This document shows, in pieces, positions 51,147 to 60,555 of a stretch of DNA of 64,000 nucleotides; position 1 is the first letter of the stretch, and every line of letters starts with the position of its first letter. Origin of the DNA: Caballeronia sp. LZ062 (GTDB lineage Bacteria; Pseudomonadota; Gammaproteobacteria; Burkholderiales; Burkholderiaceae); assembly GCF_031450785.1 (NCBI RefSeq), contig NZ_JARTWB010000003.1:620001-684000 (forward strand), read 5' to 3'. Both the position numbers and the translations under genes were made by a program. Under the pieces are notes generated by a model. That model was not told the origin of the DNA. It saw only the letters and a list, made by a program, of their open reading frames with translations, and made no database searches.

Positions 51147-54100
51147 TTAGCCGGTAATCTGGCTTCGCTGATCGGGCGTAAGAACGCCGAGCGCAATCAG
51201 CAATTGCGGGAAATCCAGCGGTTTTGCCAGATGCACGTCGTAGCCGGCTTCGTGCGCGCCTTGAACATCCGGGTAGCGGTCGTGTCCACTCAGCGCGATG
51301 CAGCGCAGCCCCGCCCATTGCGGATTCGCGCGGATCCTGCGCATCATTTCATAGCCGTTCATTCCCGGGAGGTCGATGTCCGACACGACCGCATCGATCG
51401 GCGTTTCCGCGAGGATCTGCAGCGCTTTCGCCGCGTCCGTGGCCGCTTGCACGACGGCGCCTTCCAGTTCGAGCAGCGTGGTTAACGAAGCGCCGGTTTC
51501 CATGTCGTCTTCGATGAGAAGAATCCGCAGTCCCGCGATGCTGACGACCTCTTCGATGGCGACGTCGGCCGGTGCGGGAGCGTCTGCCGCCGGCAGCCAC
51601 ACCGACATCGTCGTACCTTTGCCCGGGCCTTCCGACGCCGCCGCGACTCTGCCGCCATGCTTCTCGACCAGTTGTTTGACGAGCGCGAGGCCGATGCCCA
51701 GACCGCCGCGGACACGGTCGCGCGGGCCCTGGCGGAACATGTCGAACACGAATCCGACCAGCGATGCGTCGATGCCCTGCCCATCGTCGGCGACGTCGAT
51801 GCGCAGCATCTCGCCTTCCTGCGACAGACTCAGACTCACATGCCCGCCTGCGTGCGTGAACTTGAGCGCGTTAGACACGAGGTTCCAGATAATCTGCTCG
51901 CAGCGGACGGGATCGGCGAGCGCAATGGCCGGTCCTTCCGGCAAGCGGGCGTCGAGCGAGATGCCGCGCGCACCGGCGTCCTCCTCGCAGGCATCCGCGA
52001 TACTGTTCAGCATCGCCGACAGGTCGACGCGCTCGACTTCGAGCGCGAGCTTGCCCGTCTGGATGCGTGACCAGTCGAGCAGATCGTCGATGATCTGCGC
52101 CTGACTGCGCACCGCCTGCTTGATCGACAGCGCTGCCTCCCGCACCGCGGCGATGTGCCGGACTTCCGGCAAGCGCGGCAGCATCTCCGACTTCACGCCG
52201 ATCAGATTGAGCGGATGCTTGAGCTCGTGCGAGAGCACTGCAATGAATTCGTCTTTGAGCTGATTAGCGCTCAACGCCTGTTCGCGCGCCGTCTGTTCCT
52301 GCTCCAGCGCCTCGCGGCTCGCGTCCTCGCGCAGCTTGCGCTCGGTCAGATCGCGGACGATCTTCCCGAAGCCGCTGAACGATGCGTCCGAAATCGGCGT
52401 GACGACACCGCTGCAATAGATGCGCCGGCCGTCGCGCGTGCGATGCCAGCGTTCGTCGTCGGCGCGGCCTTCCTTGAGCGCCGTTTCCCGCTCGCGCGCG
52501 GGGACTAACGCGTGCCGGTCGTTGGGCTCATAGAGCATTTCGATGTCCCGGCCGAGCACTTCGTCTTCCGTGTAGCCGAAGATCCGCTCCGCACCCGCGT
52601 TCCAGCTCACGATCAAGCCGGCGCGGTCCTGGATGATGATCGCGTAGTCCTTGGTGGATTGCGCGACCAGACGCAGCCTTTGTTCGTTTGCGTGCGCCAC
52701 CTCTTCGGCCTGGTGGCGGTCGGTGATGTCGATGAGCGTGATCACCGCGCCGTCGATATGATCGTCCGCGGTCCGGTACGGCAACAGGCGCATGAGATAC
52801 CAGCGGCCCGTTTCGCTCTGAATCTCGCGTTCGGTCAGCCGCAAGGACTGAAACGACTGCCGCACGTCGTCGGCGAGTGTCGGATAGCGCAGCGAATGCG
52901 TGATGTGAAACAGCGACCGCCCAATGTCGCTATCGATGAGGTTGAAGATAGCCGTTGCGTTCGGCGTAAAGCGCTTGACGCGAATCTCCTTGTCGACGAA
53001 CACGGTCGCGATCTCGCTCGACTCGATGATGTTGTGCAAGTCGTCGTTGGCCTTCGCGGTGTCCTCGATGCGGGCCTGCATCTCTGCGTTCGCGGTGGTC
53101 AATTCTTCATTCACCGACTGCAGTTCTTCCTTGCTGCTTTCGAGTTCCTCGCTCGTCGAGCGCAGTTCTTCGTTGATCGCCTGCAACTCTTCGTTCGAAG
53201 CCTTCAGTTCCTCCACCGACGTTTCATACTGTTCGATGATGGTCGCCAGTTGTTCGCGGCTGTGCTGCAACTCCTGTTCGAGTTGCGCGAGCACCGGGTC
53301 CTGTCCGGCGGATTCGGCCTGCTCTTCGTCGGTCATGCGCGCCGCGACCTCGTCGAACACGATCAGCATGAATTCGGCGTTGGCGACCTTGTCGTGAAAC
53401 GGCCGAACGGTCATGTTGATCCACGAATCGCGCGGTTCGTGAACCCATTTGACCCTGCGCGCCTCGACGCTCGCGCCGGTCTGCATCGCACGGAAAATCG
53501 CCGTGCGCAGATCGAGACGCAAGTCCGGCAGCACCAGCGACATGATGTTGCTCGACAGTTCGCCGCCCGGATGGCGCAGGAAGCGGCCCGCGTTGTCCGA
53601 CAGATGCACGACGTTCGAGTCGCGGTCGACTATCACGCTCGGCGGCGAATAGGTTTCCAGCGCGCGCTGATGCAACTCCGTGAACGAGAAGCTGCGCTGC
53701 GCAGGACTTGCCGGCGCTCGCAGCGGCGTGGCCGGCGCGGCACGCTCGGCGGTCTCCTGCTGGAACAGCGGCGGAAAGCCAACCGGCGACTTCCCACGAT
53801 GTGCAACCGCGCGGGCGCGGTAGATGCGCCATTTCTTGTCCACGACGACGAAGAGGTCGTCGGCGGCGTCGGCTGATTCCGCCGTGCCGAGGAAAAGAAA
53901 CCCGTTCGGCCGCAACGCGAAGTGGAACATCTCGAGAATCTGCCGCTGCACCGCACGCTCGAGGTAAATGAGCACGTTGCGGCACGAAATCAGGTCGAGG
54001 TGCGAGAACGGCGGATCGCGCAGCAGGCTATGCGGCGCGAAGAGAATGCGCTCGCGCACGGACTTGGCGATGACATAATGCCCACCCTCGCGCATGAAGT

Positions 54101-55343
54101 AGCGCTGCAACAGCGCAGGCGGAACGTCGTTTGCCACGGTGAGCGGATAGGAGCCCGTTCGCGCGCGATAGATCGCGGCTTCGTCGATGTCGGTGGCGAA
54201 GACCTGGATGGAGCGGTTCGAGCCCGCTGCATCGCGTGCCTGCGCCAGTTGCAGCGAGATGGAATACGCTTCTTCGCCCGTGGCGCAACCCGCGACCCAC
54301 ACACGCACCTGGCCCTCGCCTGGCTCGTCCGCGAAGAACGTCGAGATCACTTCCCGTTCGAGATAGTCGAACGCGTCGCGGTCACGGAAGAACTGCGTCA
54401 CGCCGATGAGCATGTCGCCGAGCAGCGCGTTCGCTTCGTCGGGCGTCGCGCGCAGATAGTCGCGGTATGCCATCAGATTGCGCTGTCCGTTCACTTGCAT
54501 GCGCCGCTCGATACGCCGCAGCACCGTGGCGCGCTTGTAGAGCCGGAAATCGTGGCCCGTGCGCACCCGCAGATGCATCAGAACGTCGGACAGCGCGCGG
54601 TCGGGGTCGTTGGCGAGGGGCTTGGCATCCTCTTTCCCTCTCTCCGCGACTTCCAGCGTCTGCATGTCGATGCGCTGTTTGTTCGCCCACAGGTCAAGCA
54701 GCTTCTGCGGCATTTCCGACGCGGGCAACACGATGTCGACCTGGCCTCTTGCGATTGCGTTCTGAGGCATTTCCGCGTGCTCGGCGTCGCTCGGAGTCTG
54801 CGCGAGGGTGATTCCGCCCGCTTCCTTGATGCAGATGAGACCTGCTGCGCCATCCGACCCCGCACCGGACATCACGATACCGATCGCATGCTGCTCGTGA
54901 GCGTCCGCGAGCGTCCGGAAAAAGTGGTCGATGGTGAACGGCGGGCTCTCGGATAGGTCGCGCTCAGTGGCTCTGATACACCCGTCCGACATCTCGAGCC
55001 GCTTGCCCGGCGCGATCACATAGACATGGTTGCTCTCCAGCGGCAGCGTGGATGTGACCTGCCGCACCGGCATGCCGGTGGTGCGCTGCAGGATTTCATC
55101 GACATGGCTCGTCCGTTCCGCCGCGAGGTGCACGACGATGACGAACGCCATCCCCATGTCGGTTGGCGCATTTTCGAAGAAAACCTGCAAGGCTTCGACG
55201 GCGCCTGCCGACGCACCGATACCGACTACTGGAAAACGCAAGTCGCTCTTGACCGTGTTCGTTGGACCCGTCGCTCGCTGAAGTGTCGACTTCGGTTTTG
55301 CCACTGCGCCTCTCCTCGTTTCATGCGCGGCTGCTTGATCCAC
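51147..55343 (-). CDS. CheB-CheR-PAS-histidine kinase-receiver hybrid sensor
   Basis: 1398 residues. Domain order: CheB methylesterase (Ser46 in VGIGASAGAVEA, His72 in VVHLAAE, GSDGAAG), CheR methyltransferase (RRIERRMQ, AGCATGEEAYS, SCRNVLIYL), a PAS-like segment, a coiled coil at about 690-790 (EELKASNEELQAINEELRST), two PAS domains, then a HisKA/HATPase kinase (VLSHELKHPLNLI, NLVSNALKF, DDGQGI, GGLGIGLAL) and a C-terminal receiver (VSDIDLPGMNGYE; LAKPLD). Such proteins couple receptor modification enzymes to a phosphorelay. No separate chemotaxis genes surround it, so its targets are probably elsewhere. A perfect 10-bp inverted repeat lies 86 nt upstream. Confidence 0.93.
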   Translation of the reverse strand: MDQAAAHETRRGAVAKPKSTLQRATGPTNTVKSDLRFPVVGIGASAGAVEALQVFFENAPTDMGMAFVIVVHLAAERTSHVDEILQRTTGMPVRQVTSTLPLESNHVYVIAPGKRLEMSDGCIRATERDLSESPPFTIDHFFRTLADAHEQHAIGIVMSGAGSDGAAGLICIKEAGGITLAQTPSDAEHAEMPQNAIARGQVDIVLPASEMPQKLLDLWANKQRIDMQTLEVAERGKEDAKPLANDPDRALSDVLMHLRVRTGHDFRLYKRATVLRRIERRMQVNGQRNLMAYRDYLRATPDEANALLGDMLIGVTQFFRDRDAFDYLEREVISTFFADEPGEGQVRVWVAGCATGEEAYSISLQLAQARDAAGSNRSIQVFATDIDEAAIYRARTGSYPLTVANDVPPALLQRYFMREGGHYVIAKSVRERILFAPHSLLRDPPFSHLDLISCRNVLIYLERAVQRQILEMFHFALRPNGFLFLGTAESADAADDLFVVVDKKWRIYRARAVAHRGKSPVGFPPLFQQETAERAAPATPLRAPASPAQRSFSFTELHQRALETYSPPSVIVDRDSNVVHLSDNAGRFLRHPGGELSSNIMSLVLPDLRLDLRTAIFRAMQTGASVEARRVKWVHEPRDSWINMTVRPFHDKVANAEFMLIVFDEVAARMTDEEQAESAGQDPVLAQLEQELQHSREQLATIIEQYETSVEELKASNEELQAINEELRSTSEELESSKEELQSVNEELTTANAEMQARIEDTAKANDDLHNIIESSEIATVFVDKEIRVKRFTPNATAIFNLIDSDIGRSLFHITHSLRYPTLADDVRQSFQSLRLTEREIQSETGRWYLMRLLPYRTADDHIDGAVITLIDITDRHQAEEVAHANEQRLRLVAQSTKDYAIIIQDRAGLIVSWNAGAERIFGYTEDEVLGRDIEMLYEPNDRHALVPARERETALKEGRADDERWHRTRDGRRIYCSGVVTPISDASFSGFGKIVRDLTERKLREDASREALEQEQTAREQALSANQLKDEFIAVLSHELKHPLNLIGVKSEMLPRLPEVRHIAAVREAALSIKQAVRSQAQIIDDLLDWSRIQTGKLALEVERVDLSAMLNSIADACEEDAGARGISLDARLPEGPAIALADPVRCEQIIWNLVSNALKFTHAGGHVSLSLSQEGEMLRIDVADDGQGIDASLVGFVFDMFRQGPRDRVRGGLGIGLALVKQLVEKHGGRVAAASEGPGKGTTMSVWLPAADAPAPADVAIEEVVSIAGLRILLIEDDMETGASLTTLLELEGAVVQAATDAAKALQILAETPIDAVVSDIDLPGMNGYEMMRRIRANPQWAGLRCIALSGHDRYPDVQGAHEAGYDVHLAKPLDFPQLLIALGVLTPDQRSQITG

Positions 55344-55428
55344 GGCGAATGCCGAACTGTGTACTGCGCACCTATTGCAAGGTCCGGTGCGCTACAGCAC
55401 GTATTGTAGGGCAGCAGTTGCCGCTCGA

Positions 55429-55453
55429 CGTCTGACGCTGAATGCGTCAGACG
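55429..55453. promoter_or_regulatory. Perfect palindrome in divergent promoter region
   Basis: CGTCTGACGC and GCGTCAGACG separated by 5 nt. Placed in the 544-nt gap between the hybrid sensor (leftward) and the degenerate receiver (rightward), 86 nt before the sensor start, it is a candidate operator or terminator-like hairpin. The rest of this gap holds no recognisable gene. Confidence 0.5.
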
Positions 55454-55887
55454 CTGCTCGGGCCTGCACTGTTGCGTTCTAGTGAACGGGCGGCTCGGAA
55501 GGTATCGGTCGGCGGCAAAAACGATTTGTCGAAGGTCGGATGCGACCGTATCAGGCTGCCGGCTGCCTCGCATGTTCAGAAGTCCGACAGAAAAACAGCA
55601 CGAACGTCCGCAACAGGCCGACTTGGTGAGTCGTCGACGCATGAAGGCCGCATGGTCGGCATGGACTGCTTTGCGCAAGTCCGGCACCCGCCGCGTCCAC
55701 GACAGGGTTCCCAGGAGGTCAAACCAAGAGACGTGGCGCCCGCAGCGCGGCCGTCAGGTCGCTTGTATTAACGGAACACACGGCGTACAACTGTTGAACA
55801 CAACAAGCGTTAGACGGTGTGCGCACTCGCAAATACAAGTGCGCGATTCAAATTGCAGCGGGGCAAGTGCAGCATCGAGGGGCGGTT

Positions 55888-56343
55888 ATGACGCGTCGGG
55901 TACCGTTGGACGATGAACAGGAGTGCGCGTTCTGGCGGTCGAACGCAAAGGCTGAAGAAGCATCGGCGAGTTGGCGAATCCTCGTTGGTCACAGGGACGA
56001 AGCCATCGGCGCATCGCTCACGTTCCTGCTGGCGCTCAAGAAGTACGAGGTCGTTCACGCCACCGGAATTTCTGAGTTACGTCGCTACATGGCGAGTTGG
56101 CGTCCCCATGCAGTCTTGCTCGATACCCGACTGGATGCGCAGTCGAACTATGCATTCGTTCGGAGCCTACGCAAAGGCGATCAGGCCCACCGACTGCTGA
56201 TTCTCGCGATGAGCAACATCTGTCCGTTGGACTCTCTCGCCACTTTGAAAGAGGCCGGCTTCGATGGGCACGTGCGGCGCCCGTGTTCGGTATGGCGTGT
56301 GACGGACTTGCTCGACAGTCATTTCAGCCGCCGGGACGGTTGA
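55888..56343 (+). CDS. Degenerate receiver-domain protein
   Basis: 151 residues resembling a receiver domain but with altered key positions: the acidic pocket is VGHRDEAIG, the phospho-acceptor Asp is kept in VLLDTRLDAQ, the Thr/Ser position is AMSN, and the conserved Lys is replaced in HVRRPCSV. It may therefore signal without phosphorylation. A GAGGGGCGG ribosome site precedes the ATG at 55888. Divergent from the hybrid sensor, so it may belong to the same signalling unit. Confidence 0.7.
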   Translation: MTRRVPLDDEQECAFWRSNAKAEEASASWRILVGHRDEAIGASLTFLLALKKYEVVHATGISELRRYMASWRPHAVLLDTRLDAQSNYAFVRSLRKGDQAHRLLILAMSNICPLDSLATLKEAGFDGHVRRPCSVWRVTDLLDSHFSRRDG

Positions 56344-56380
56344 GGGTCGACGCCGGCATTTGTAGCCGTTGCGGTGCCAT

Positions 56381-56397
56381 AGCCGCGTGTCGCGGCT
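56381..56397. terminator. Bidirectional hairpin between convergent genes
   Basis: Perfect 7-bp stem AGCCGCG / CGCGGCT with 3-nt loop in the 106-nt gap between the receiver gene and the YdcZ-type gene. No T-run, so a weak or Rho-aided terminator. Confidence 0.4.
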
Positions 56398-56449
56398 TCT
56401 GCATCGGTGGCGCGTCGCGCCAATCCAACGAGTGCGCTAAATCTCGAAC

Positions 56450-56896
56450 TCAAAAGCGCATGACAAGCGCGACCCCCGCCACCATCAACACGGTGCCGAG
56501 CGCCCGCAGCCAGCCGAGCGGATGCTCGGCCACGCCGATCCAGCCGAAATGGTCGATCGCAACCGATGCGACCAGGTTCGCGCAGATCGTCAAACCATTG
56601 AGCGTCCCGACACCTACCTTCTGCACGAGCGTCAGACCGGCGAACACGGCGACGGCTCCGACGATGCCTCCAAGCGGCGCCCACCACTTCATGCTGCGCA
56701 GATCATCGAGTGTCGGCAACGGCGTCGGCTGCATCCAGAACAATGCGATGGCAAGGAAGGTGACGAGCAGGAACGACACGCCCGACGCAAGCCACGGATT
56801 GACGAGCGCGCTCTTGAGTGCGCCATTGATCGGTGCGCCCGCAGCCTGCAGAACGCCGCCCAGGATGATGAAGGGATAGATCCACGTGCTGCTCAT
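56450..56896 (-). CDS. YdcZ/DUF606-type small membrane protein
   Basis: 148-residue DMT-superfamily-like protein with five hydrophobic segments (residues about 6-28, 34-53, 71-92, 98-118, 126-146). The family is often encoded as single or tandem copies and is presumed to be a transporter, substrate unknown. Start lies 24 nt after the stop of the ArsB-like gene, so it is the last gene of the sigma-54-linked operon. Confidence 0.88.
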   Translation of the reverse strand: MSSTWIYPFIILGGVLQAAGAPINGALKSALVNPWLASGVSFLLVTFLAIALFWMQPTPLPTLDDLRSMKWWAPLGGIVGAVAVFAGLTLVQKVGVGTLNGLTICANLVASVAIDHFGWIGVAEHPLGWLRALGTVLMVAGVALVMRF

Positions 56897-56920
56897 CTTG
56901 CTCTCCTCTGTCCAGGTTGA

Positions 56921-58174
56921 TCAGTGTCCGATCAGGAGCCGGCTGCCGAGCGCCAGGACGAGCGCAGGAAGCATGACGACGATGCCGACCTTCAGGAACT
57001 GCATGAAGCTCACTTCCTCGCCTTCCCGGCGAATCGACGAGAGCCACAGAATCGTCGCGAGGGAGCCGGTGATCGAAAGATTCGGGCCGAGGTCGACACC
57101 GATCAGCAGGGCATCGACGACGCGCGCCGGACTATGCGCCTGCAAGGCCGTCGCACTGGCGATGAGTCCGGCGGGCAGATTGTTGATCGCGTTGCTTCCG
57201 AAGGCGATCAAGAGACCGGATGCCGCAGCAGTCAGCGGCTGATTCTGCTGGCTTGCCTGCTTGAGCAACGCCGAGATCTCGCGTATGACGCCCGTGTGAT
57301 CGAGCACTTCGACCAGCACGAAGAGACCCGCGACGAGCGGCAACACGCTCCACGATATGTCGCTGACAAGCCTGACCGGTGACTCGCGTTCCTTGATCAG
57401 AACGATCAGTGCCGTGAGGATGCCGAGAATCGCGGTCGGCAAACCGAGTTGCAGGTCGAACGCCGAGACGACGAGCAGGGCGACGGCCGTCACGCCCATG
57501 CTCGCCAACGTGACCTTGCCGTTCGTGCTCAGTCGTTCGACAGGCAGGTCGCGCGCGCACTCGCCGTTCAACTCCGCACGCTGCGTCCAGCGCAGCATGA
57601 AAAACGTCGCGACGATCGACATGACCGAAGGCAAGGCGAAGCGCGCGACCCAAAGACCGAGCGCCGGCGTGTGGTTCGCGTAGAGCACGAGATTGGCCGG
57701 GTTCGAGATCGGCAAGACGAAGCTCGCTGCATTGGCGATGAACGCGCACACGTAGAGCATCGGAAGCGGCTTTGTGCGCGCTTTCCTGGCGGCCGCGAAT
57801 ACCGCAGGCGTGAGCACGACGGCGGCGGCGTCGTTCGACAGGAACGTCGTCACGACGACACCCACGAGGTAGACCAGAATAAACAGCTTGCGGGGAGATC
57901 CCTGAGCATGGTTCACGGCATGCACCGCGACCCAGTCGAAGAGACCTTCGCGGCGTCCGAGTTCCGAGAGCAGCATCATGCCGATGAGGAACAGATAGAC
58001 GTCCGTGCCCTTGCCGACCGCCTGCCACGCAAGCTGCGCGGGAAGCAGCCCGAGCGCGACGAGCATGACGGCGCCCGCCACCGCCCAGATCGCTTCGGGC
58101 CAACGGAAAGGCCGCAGGATCACGCCGGCAGTCGCGGCGAACGCAATGCCCCAGGAGAGAAAAGTCGGATTCAT
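56921..58174 (-). CDS. ArsB/NhaD-like ion transporter family membrane protein
   Basis: 417-residue protein of the IT superfamily (ArsB/NhaD, SLC13-like), with about ten to eleven membrane segments. Two inverted-repeat-like helical hairpins are visible: FLSNDAAAVVLTPAV and GSNAINNLPAGLIAS, both in the SN-A/N-motif style of the family. Annotated family members export arsenite or exchange Na+/H+; no arsenic genes are adjacent here, so the substrate is open. Start overlaps the MFS stop codon as ATGA at 58171-58174. Translation is probably coupled. Confidence 0.9.
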   Translation of the reverse strand: MNPTFLSWGIAFAATAGVILRPFRWPEAIWAVAGAVMLVALGLLPAQLAWQAVGKGTDVYLFLIGMMLLSELGRREGLFDWVAVHAVNHAQGSPRKLFILVYLVGVVVTTFLSNDAAAVVLTPAVFAAARKARTKPLPMLYVCAFIANAASFVLPISNPANLVLYANHTPALGLWVARFALPSVMSIVATFFMLRWTQRAELNGECARDLPVERLSTNGKVTLASMGVTAVALLVVSAFDLQLGLPTAILGILTALIVLIKERESPVRLVSDISWSVLPLVAGLFVLVEVLDHTGVIREISALLKQASQQNQPLTAAASGLLIAFGSNAINNLPAGLIASATALQAHSPARVVDALLIGVDLGPNLSITGSLATILWLSSIRREGEEVSFMQFLKVGIVVMLPALVLALGSRLLIGH

Positions 58175-59403
58175 ATGGCGAGACGGGAATCGTGGGTGAC
58201 GTCGCGGCGCAGGCCGCACGCTTTCTTGAGCGTTTTGCCGAAGAGCAGCCAGAGAGCAAGCGATCCTGTCGATATAGCGCCCAGTACCAGAAAGGCGCTC
58301 GCATAGCCGAAGTGTTGAGCGAGCACGCCGCCGAGCGCCGGACTCAGCGCCGCACCGAAAGCCTGCAACGTCATGACGACGCCCTGCCCGACGTTCACTC
58401 TTCCCGTGCCCTGCAACAGCCGCACGACCAGCGCGGGCACCGCGACGCTTTGCAGCCCGGCGCCGATGCCGTCGAGCGCCTGAACCGGCCAGACGCCCCA
58501 CGCCGTAATGAACATCGCGGCGACCACACCGCGCAGCGGCAGCGCAAGAAACGTGATGAGCATCACGCCCCAGTAGCCGATTCGCTGGATCAGGCGGTTG
58601 GCGAAATACGCGGCGGCCACCATCACGAGTTGAGCGACGACGATGGTTTGGGCGGTGAACGCGCTCGGGTCGCCATGATGCGCGGCGACCACTGCAAGGC
58701 CGTATAGCGGCAGCATCGCGGCATTGCCCAGATGGAACATCGCAAGCGCCGCGGCGAGAAGCAGCAGCGGCCGGCATGTCAACAGAACGCGGAAGCCGCT
58801 CGCGTGCTCGTGCTCATTCGATGCCGGGCCGCCGAGGCCGCGCGCACTGTCGTGATCGATCGCGTCGCGCCGGATGAGCAGCGTCGCTAAGATCGTCAGA
58901 ATCCCGAATATGCCGGCGAGCACGAACACGGCGCCGAAGCCGTAGCGCCATCCGAGCCAGCCCGAAAGCGCGGCGGCGACCACGTTGCCCGCATGATTGG
59001 CCACCTGGTTGCGGCCGAACTGCCGGTCGAAGCCTTTATCGCGCACGATTCCCAACGTCACGCCGGCCACGGCCGGACCGAGCGCCGCTCCCGTCACGGC
59101 CGTGCATACCTGCGAAGCCGCCACGATCCAGTAACTGTGCGACACCCACAGCACGAGTGACGCGAGCGTGGTCATCACCCCGGCGATCACGATGATGCCG
59201 CGCTTGTGATGCGTGGCATCGACGAGCGCGCCCGCTGGCGAGGTCGCGAGCATCCCCGCGATGCCGCCGAGCGTCATGACCGTGCCGATGGCCTCGGGAT
59301 GCCAGCCATGCGCCTGAAGAAAGACGCCGAGAAACGGCCCGATGCCCGCTTGCACATCGGCCATGAAGAAATTCAGTCCTTCGAGCGCGTATTGTGGATT
59401 CAT
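58171..59403 (-). CDS. MFS transporter
   Basis: 410-residue major facilitator with about twelve hydrophobic segments. N-half motif GALVDATHHKRGI corresponds to the MFS loop 2-3 signature, and the C-half ANRLIQRIGYWGVMLI is its counterpart. Drug/exporter-like group but substrate unknown. Located 3 nt after the metallophosphoesterase gene and overlapping the ArsB-like gene, so one transcription unit. Confidence 0.9.
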   Translation of the reverse strand: MNPQYALEGLNFFMADVQAGIGPFLGVFLQAHGWHPEAIGTVMTLGGIAGMLATSPAGALVDATHHKRGIIVIAGVMTTLASLVLWVSHSYWIVAASQVCTAVTGAALGPAVAGVTLGIVRDKGFDRQFGRNQVANHAGNVVAAALSGWLGWRYGFGAVFVLAGIFGILTILATLLIRRDAIDHDSARGLGGPASNEHEHASGFRVLLTCRPLLLLAAALAMFHLGNAAMLPLYGLAVVAAHHGDPSAFTAQTIVVAQLVMVAAAYFANRLIQRIGYWGVMLITFLALPLRGVVAAMFITAWGVWPVQALDGIGAGLQSVAVPALVVRLLQGTGRVNVGQGVVMTLQAFGAALSPALGGVLAQHFGYASAFLVLGAISTGSLALWLLFGKTLKKACGLRRDVTHDSRLAI

Positions 59404-59406
59404 GAT

Positions 59407-60522
59407 TCACCATTGACGGCCGTTCTTGTTGGGACCGAGCTGCGTGCCGAGGATGCCGTGATCGGGCCAAGGTTCGACCGCGTGCGCATCCGTGCCGAGT
59501 GCAGCGTGGTGCTCGAGGTGCTTCTCCGTATGCGCTGTCGGTCGAAGCGAGATCGAATCCTCGCCGCTTCGCCCGTCAGCCGTGCGCGCAGTCACCGTCA
59601 AACGCGCCCCGTGACTCGTTGCGGCAGCCGGAAGAACCGCTTGCCAGATCCCGGTCTCGTCGGCGCTGGGAGAAAACGCGACCGGCATACCGTCGAGATG
59701 GCCGGTGACGGATTCGACGTCGTCATCGGAAACCAGCACGCGCACACGGGTTGCGTCCGCGCTTCCCGGTGCAGAGCGGCTGCGATGCAGCCGCCGGTCG
59801 GACGGACGCGTGATCATGACGAATGGCCACGGAGCATCGAGCGGGTGAAACTTCCAGCTCACGGCCCCGCCGTCCACTGCCGCGACCGAGAATCCCGGGC
59901 GACCATCGTCTTCCTCGATCTGCCCGGTCGAACGGGTCGCTGCGTAGACGACATAACCGTCGTTGAGCAACTCGTTGTAGTGCGTATGTCCGGTGTCGAC
60001 CATTGCGACACTCGCGTGCGCGAACGCCTCGGCCAGCGCTTGTCCATCGGCGACATCGCCGGGATAGGCGTGCATGAAGACGACGGGCGGTTCGGGGTCG
60101 TGAGCCGAAGACGCGAGTTCTTGCATCAGCCACTGCGAATCACGACTCGAAAGCCTGAAGTCCGGCCCTCCCCGCCCGGCGGACACGACATCCAGAAAGA
60201 TGCACCGGTGGCCATGCACGACGCGCGACCTCGGCAACGCGGCGTTCGTGAAGGCGTTGAAGGCGTCGAGATGGCCCGGCTCGTAGTCGTGATCGCCCGG
60301 TATCGTGTGAAGCGGCAGTTTGAGGTGGGCCACTTCATCGGCTATCCGGCGGTACTGTTCGGGCGTACCGTTGTTCGCGTTGTCGCCCGGGAGAAACGCG
60401 AAATTCACCCGGTCGGACAAGTGGCGATTGACCAGGCGGATCATCGACTTCAGATGATCGAGACTTTCGTACTGGTCGTCGCCCGAGGCGTGAAGGTCCC
60501 CGAAGTGCACCCAGCTCAACAT
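59407..60522 (-). CDS. Calcineurin-like metallophosphoesterase
   Basis: 371-residue cytoplasmic phosphoesterase (class III cyclic-nucleotide-phosphodiesterase/Icc-like fold). Metal-binding blocks: HFGDLHASG (D-x-H), LPGDNANNG, IPGDHDYE, VFMHAYPGD and DTGHTHYN (G-H-x-H), so the di-metal centre is complete. A C-terminal beta domain of about 150 residues follows with no clear signature. Substrate unknown; between membrane transporters it may turn over a nucleotide second messenger or a phosphoester. Confidence 0.9.
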   Translation of the reverse strand: MLSWVHFGDLHASGDDQYESLDHLKSMIRLVNRHLSDRVNFAFLPGDNANNGTPEQYRRIADEVAHLKLPLHTIPGDHDYEPGHLDAFNAFTNAALPRSRVVHGHRCIFLDVVSAGRGGPDFRLSSRDSQWLMQELASSAHDPEPPVVFMHAYPGDVADGQALAEAFAHASVAMVDTGHTHYNELLNDGYVVYAATRSTGQIEEDDGRPGFSVAAVDGGAVSWKFHPLDAPWPFVMITRPSDRRLHRSRSAPGSADATRVRVLVSDDDVESVTGHLDGMPVAFSPSADETGIWQAVLPAAATSHGARLTVTARTADGRSGEDSISLRPTAHTEKHLEHHAALGTDAHAVEPWPDHGILGTQLGPNKNGRQW

Positions 60523-60555
60523 GACACATGCTCCCCTGAATGAATGCCAGCCTCG

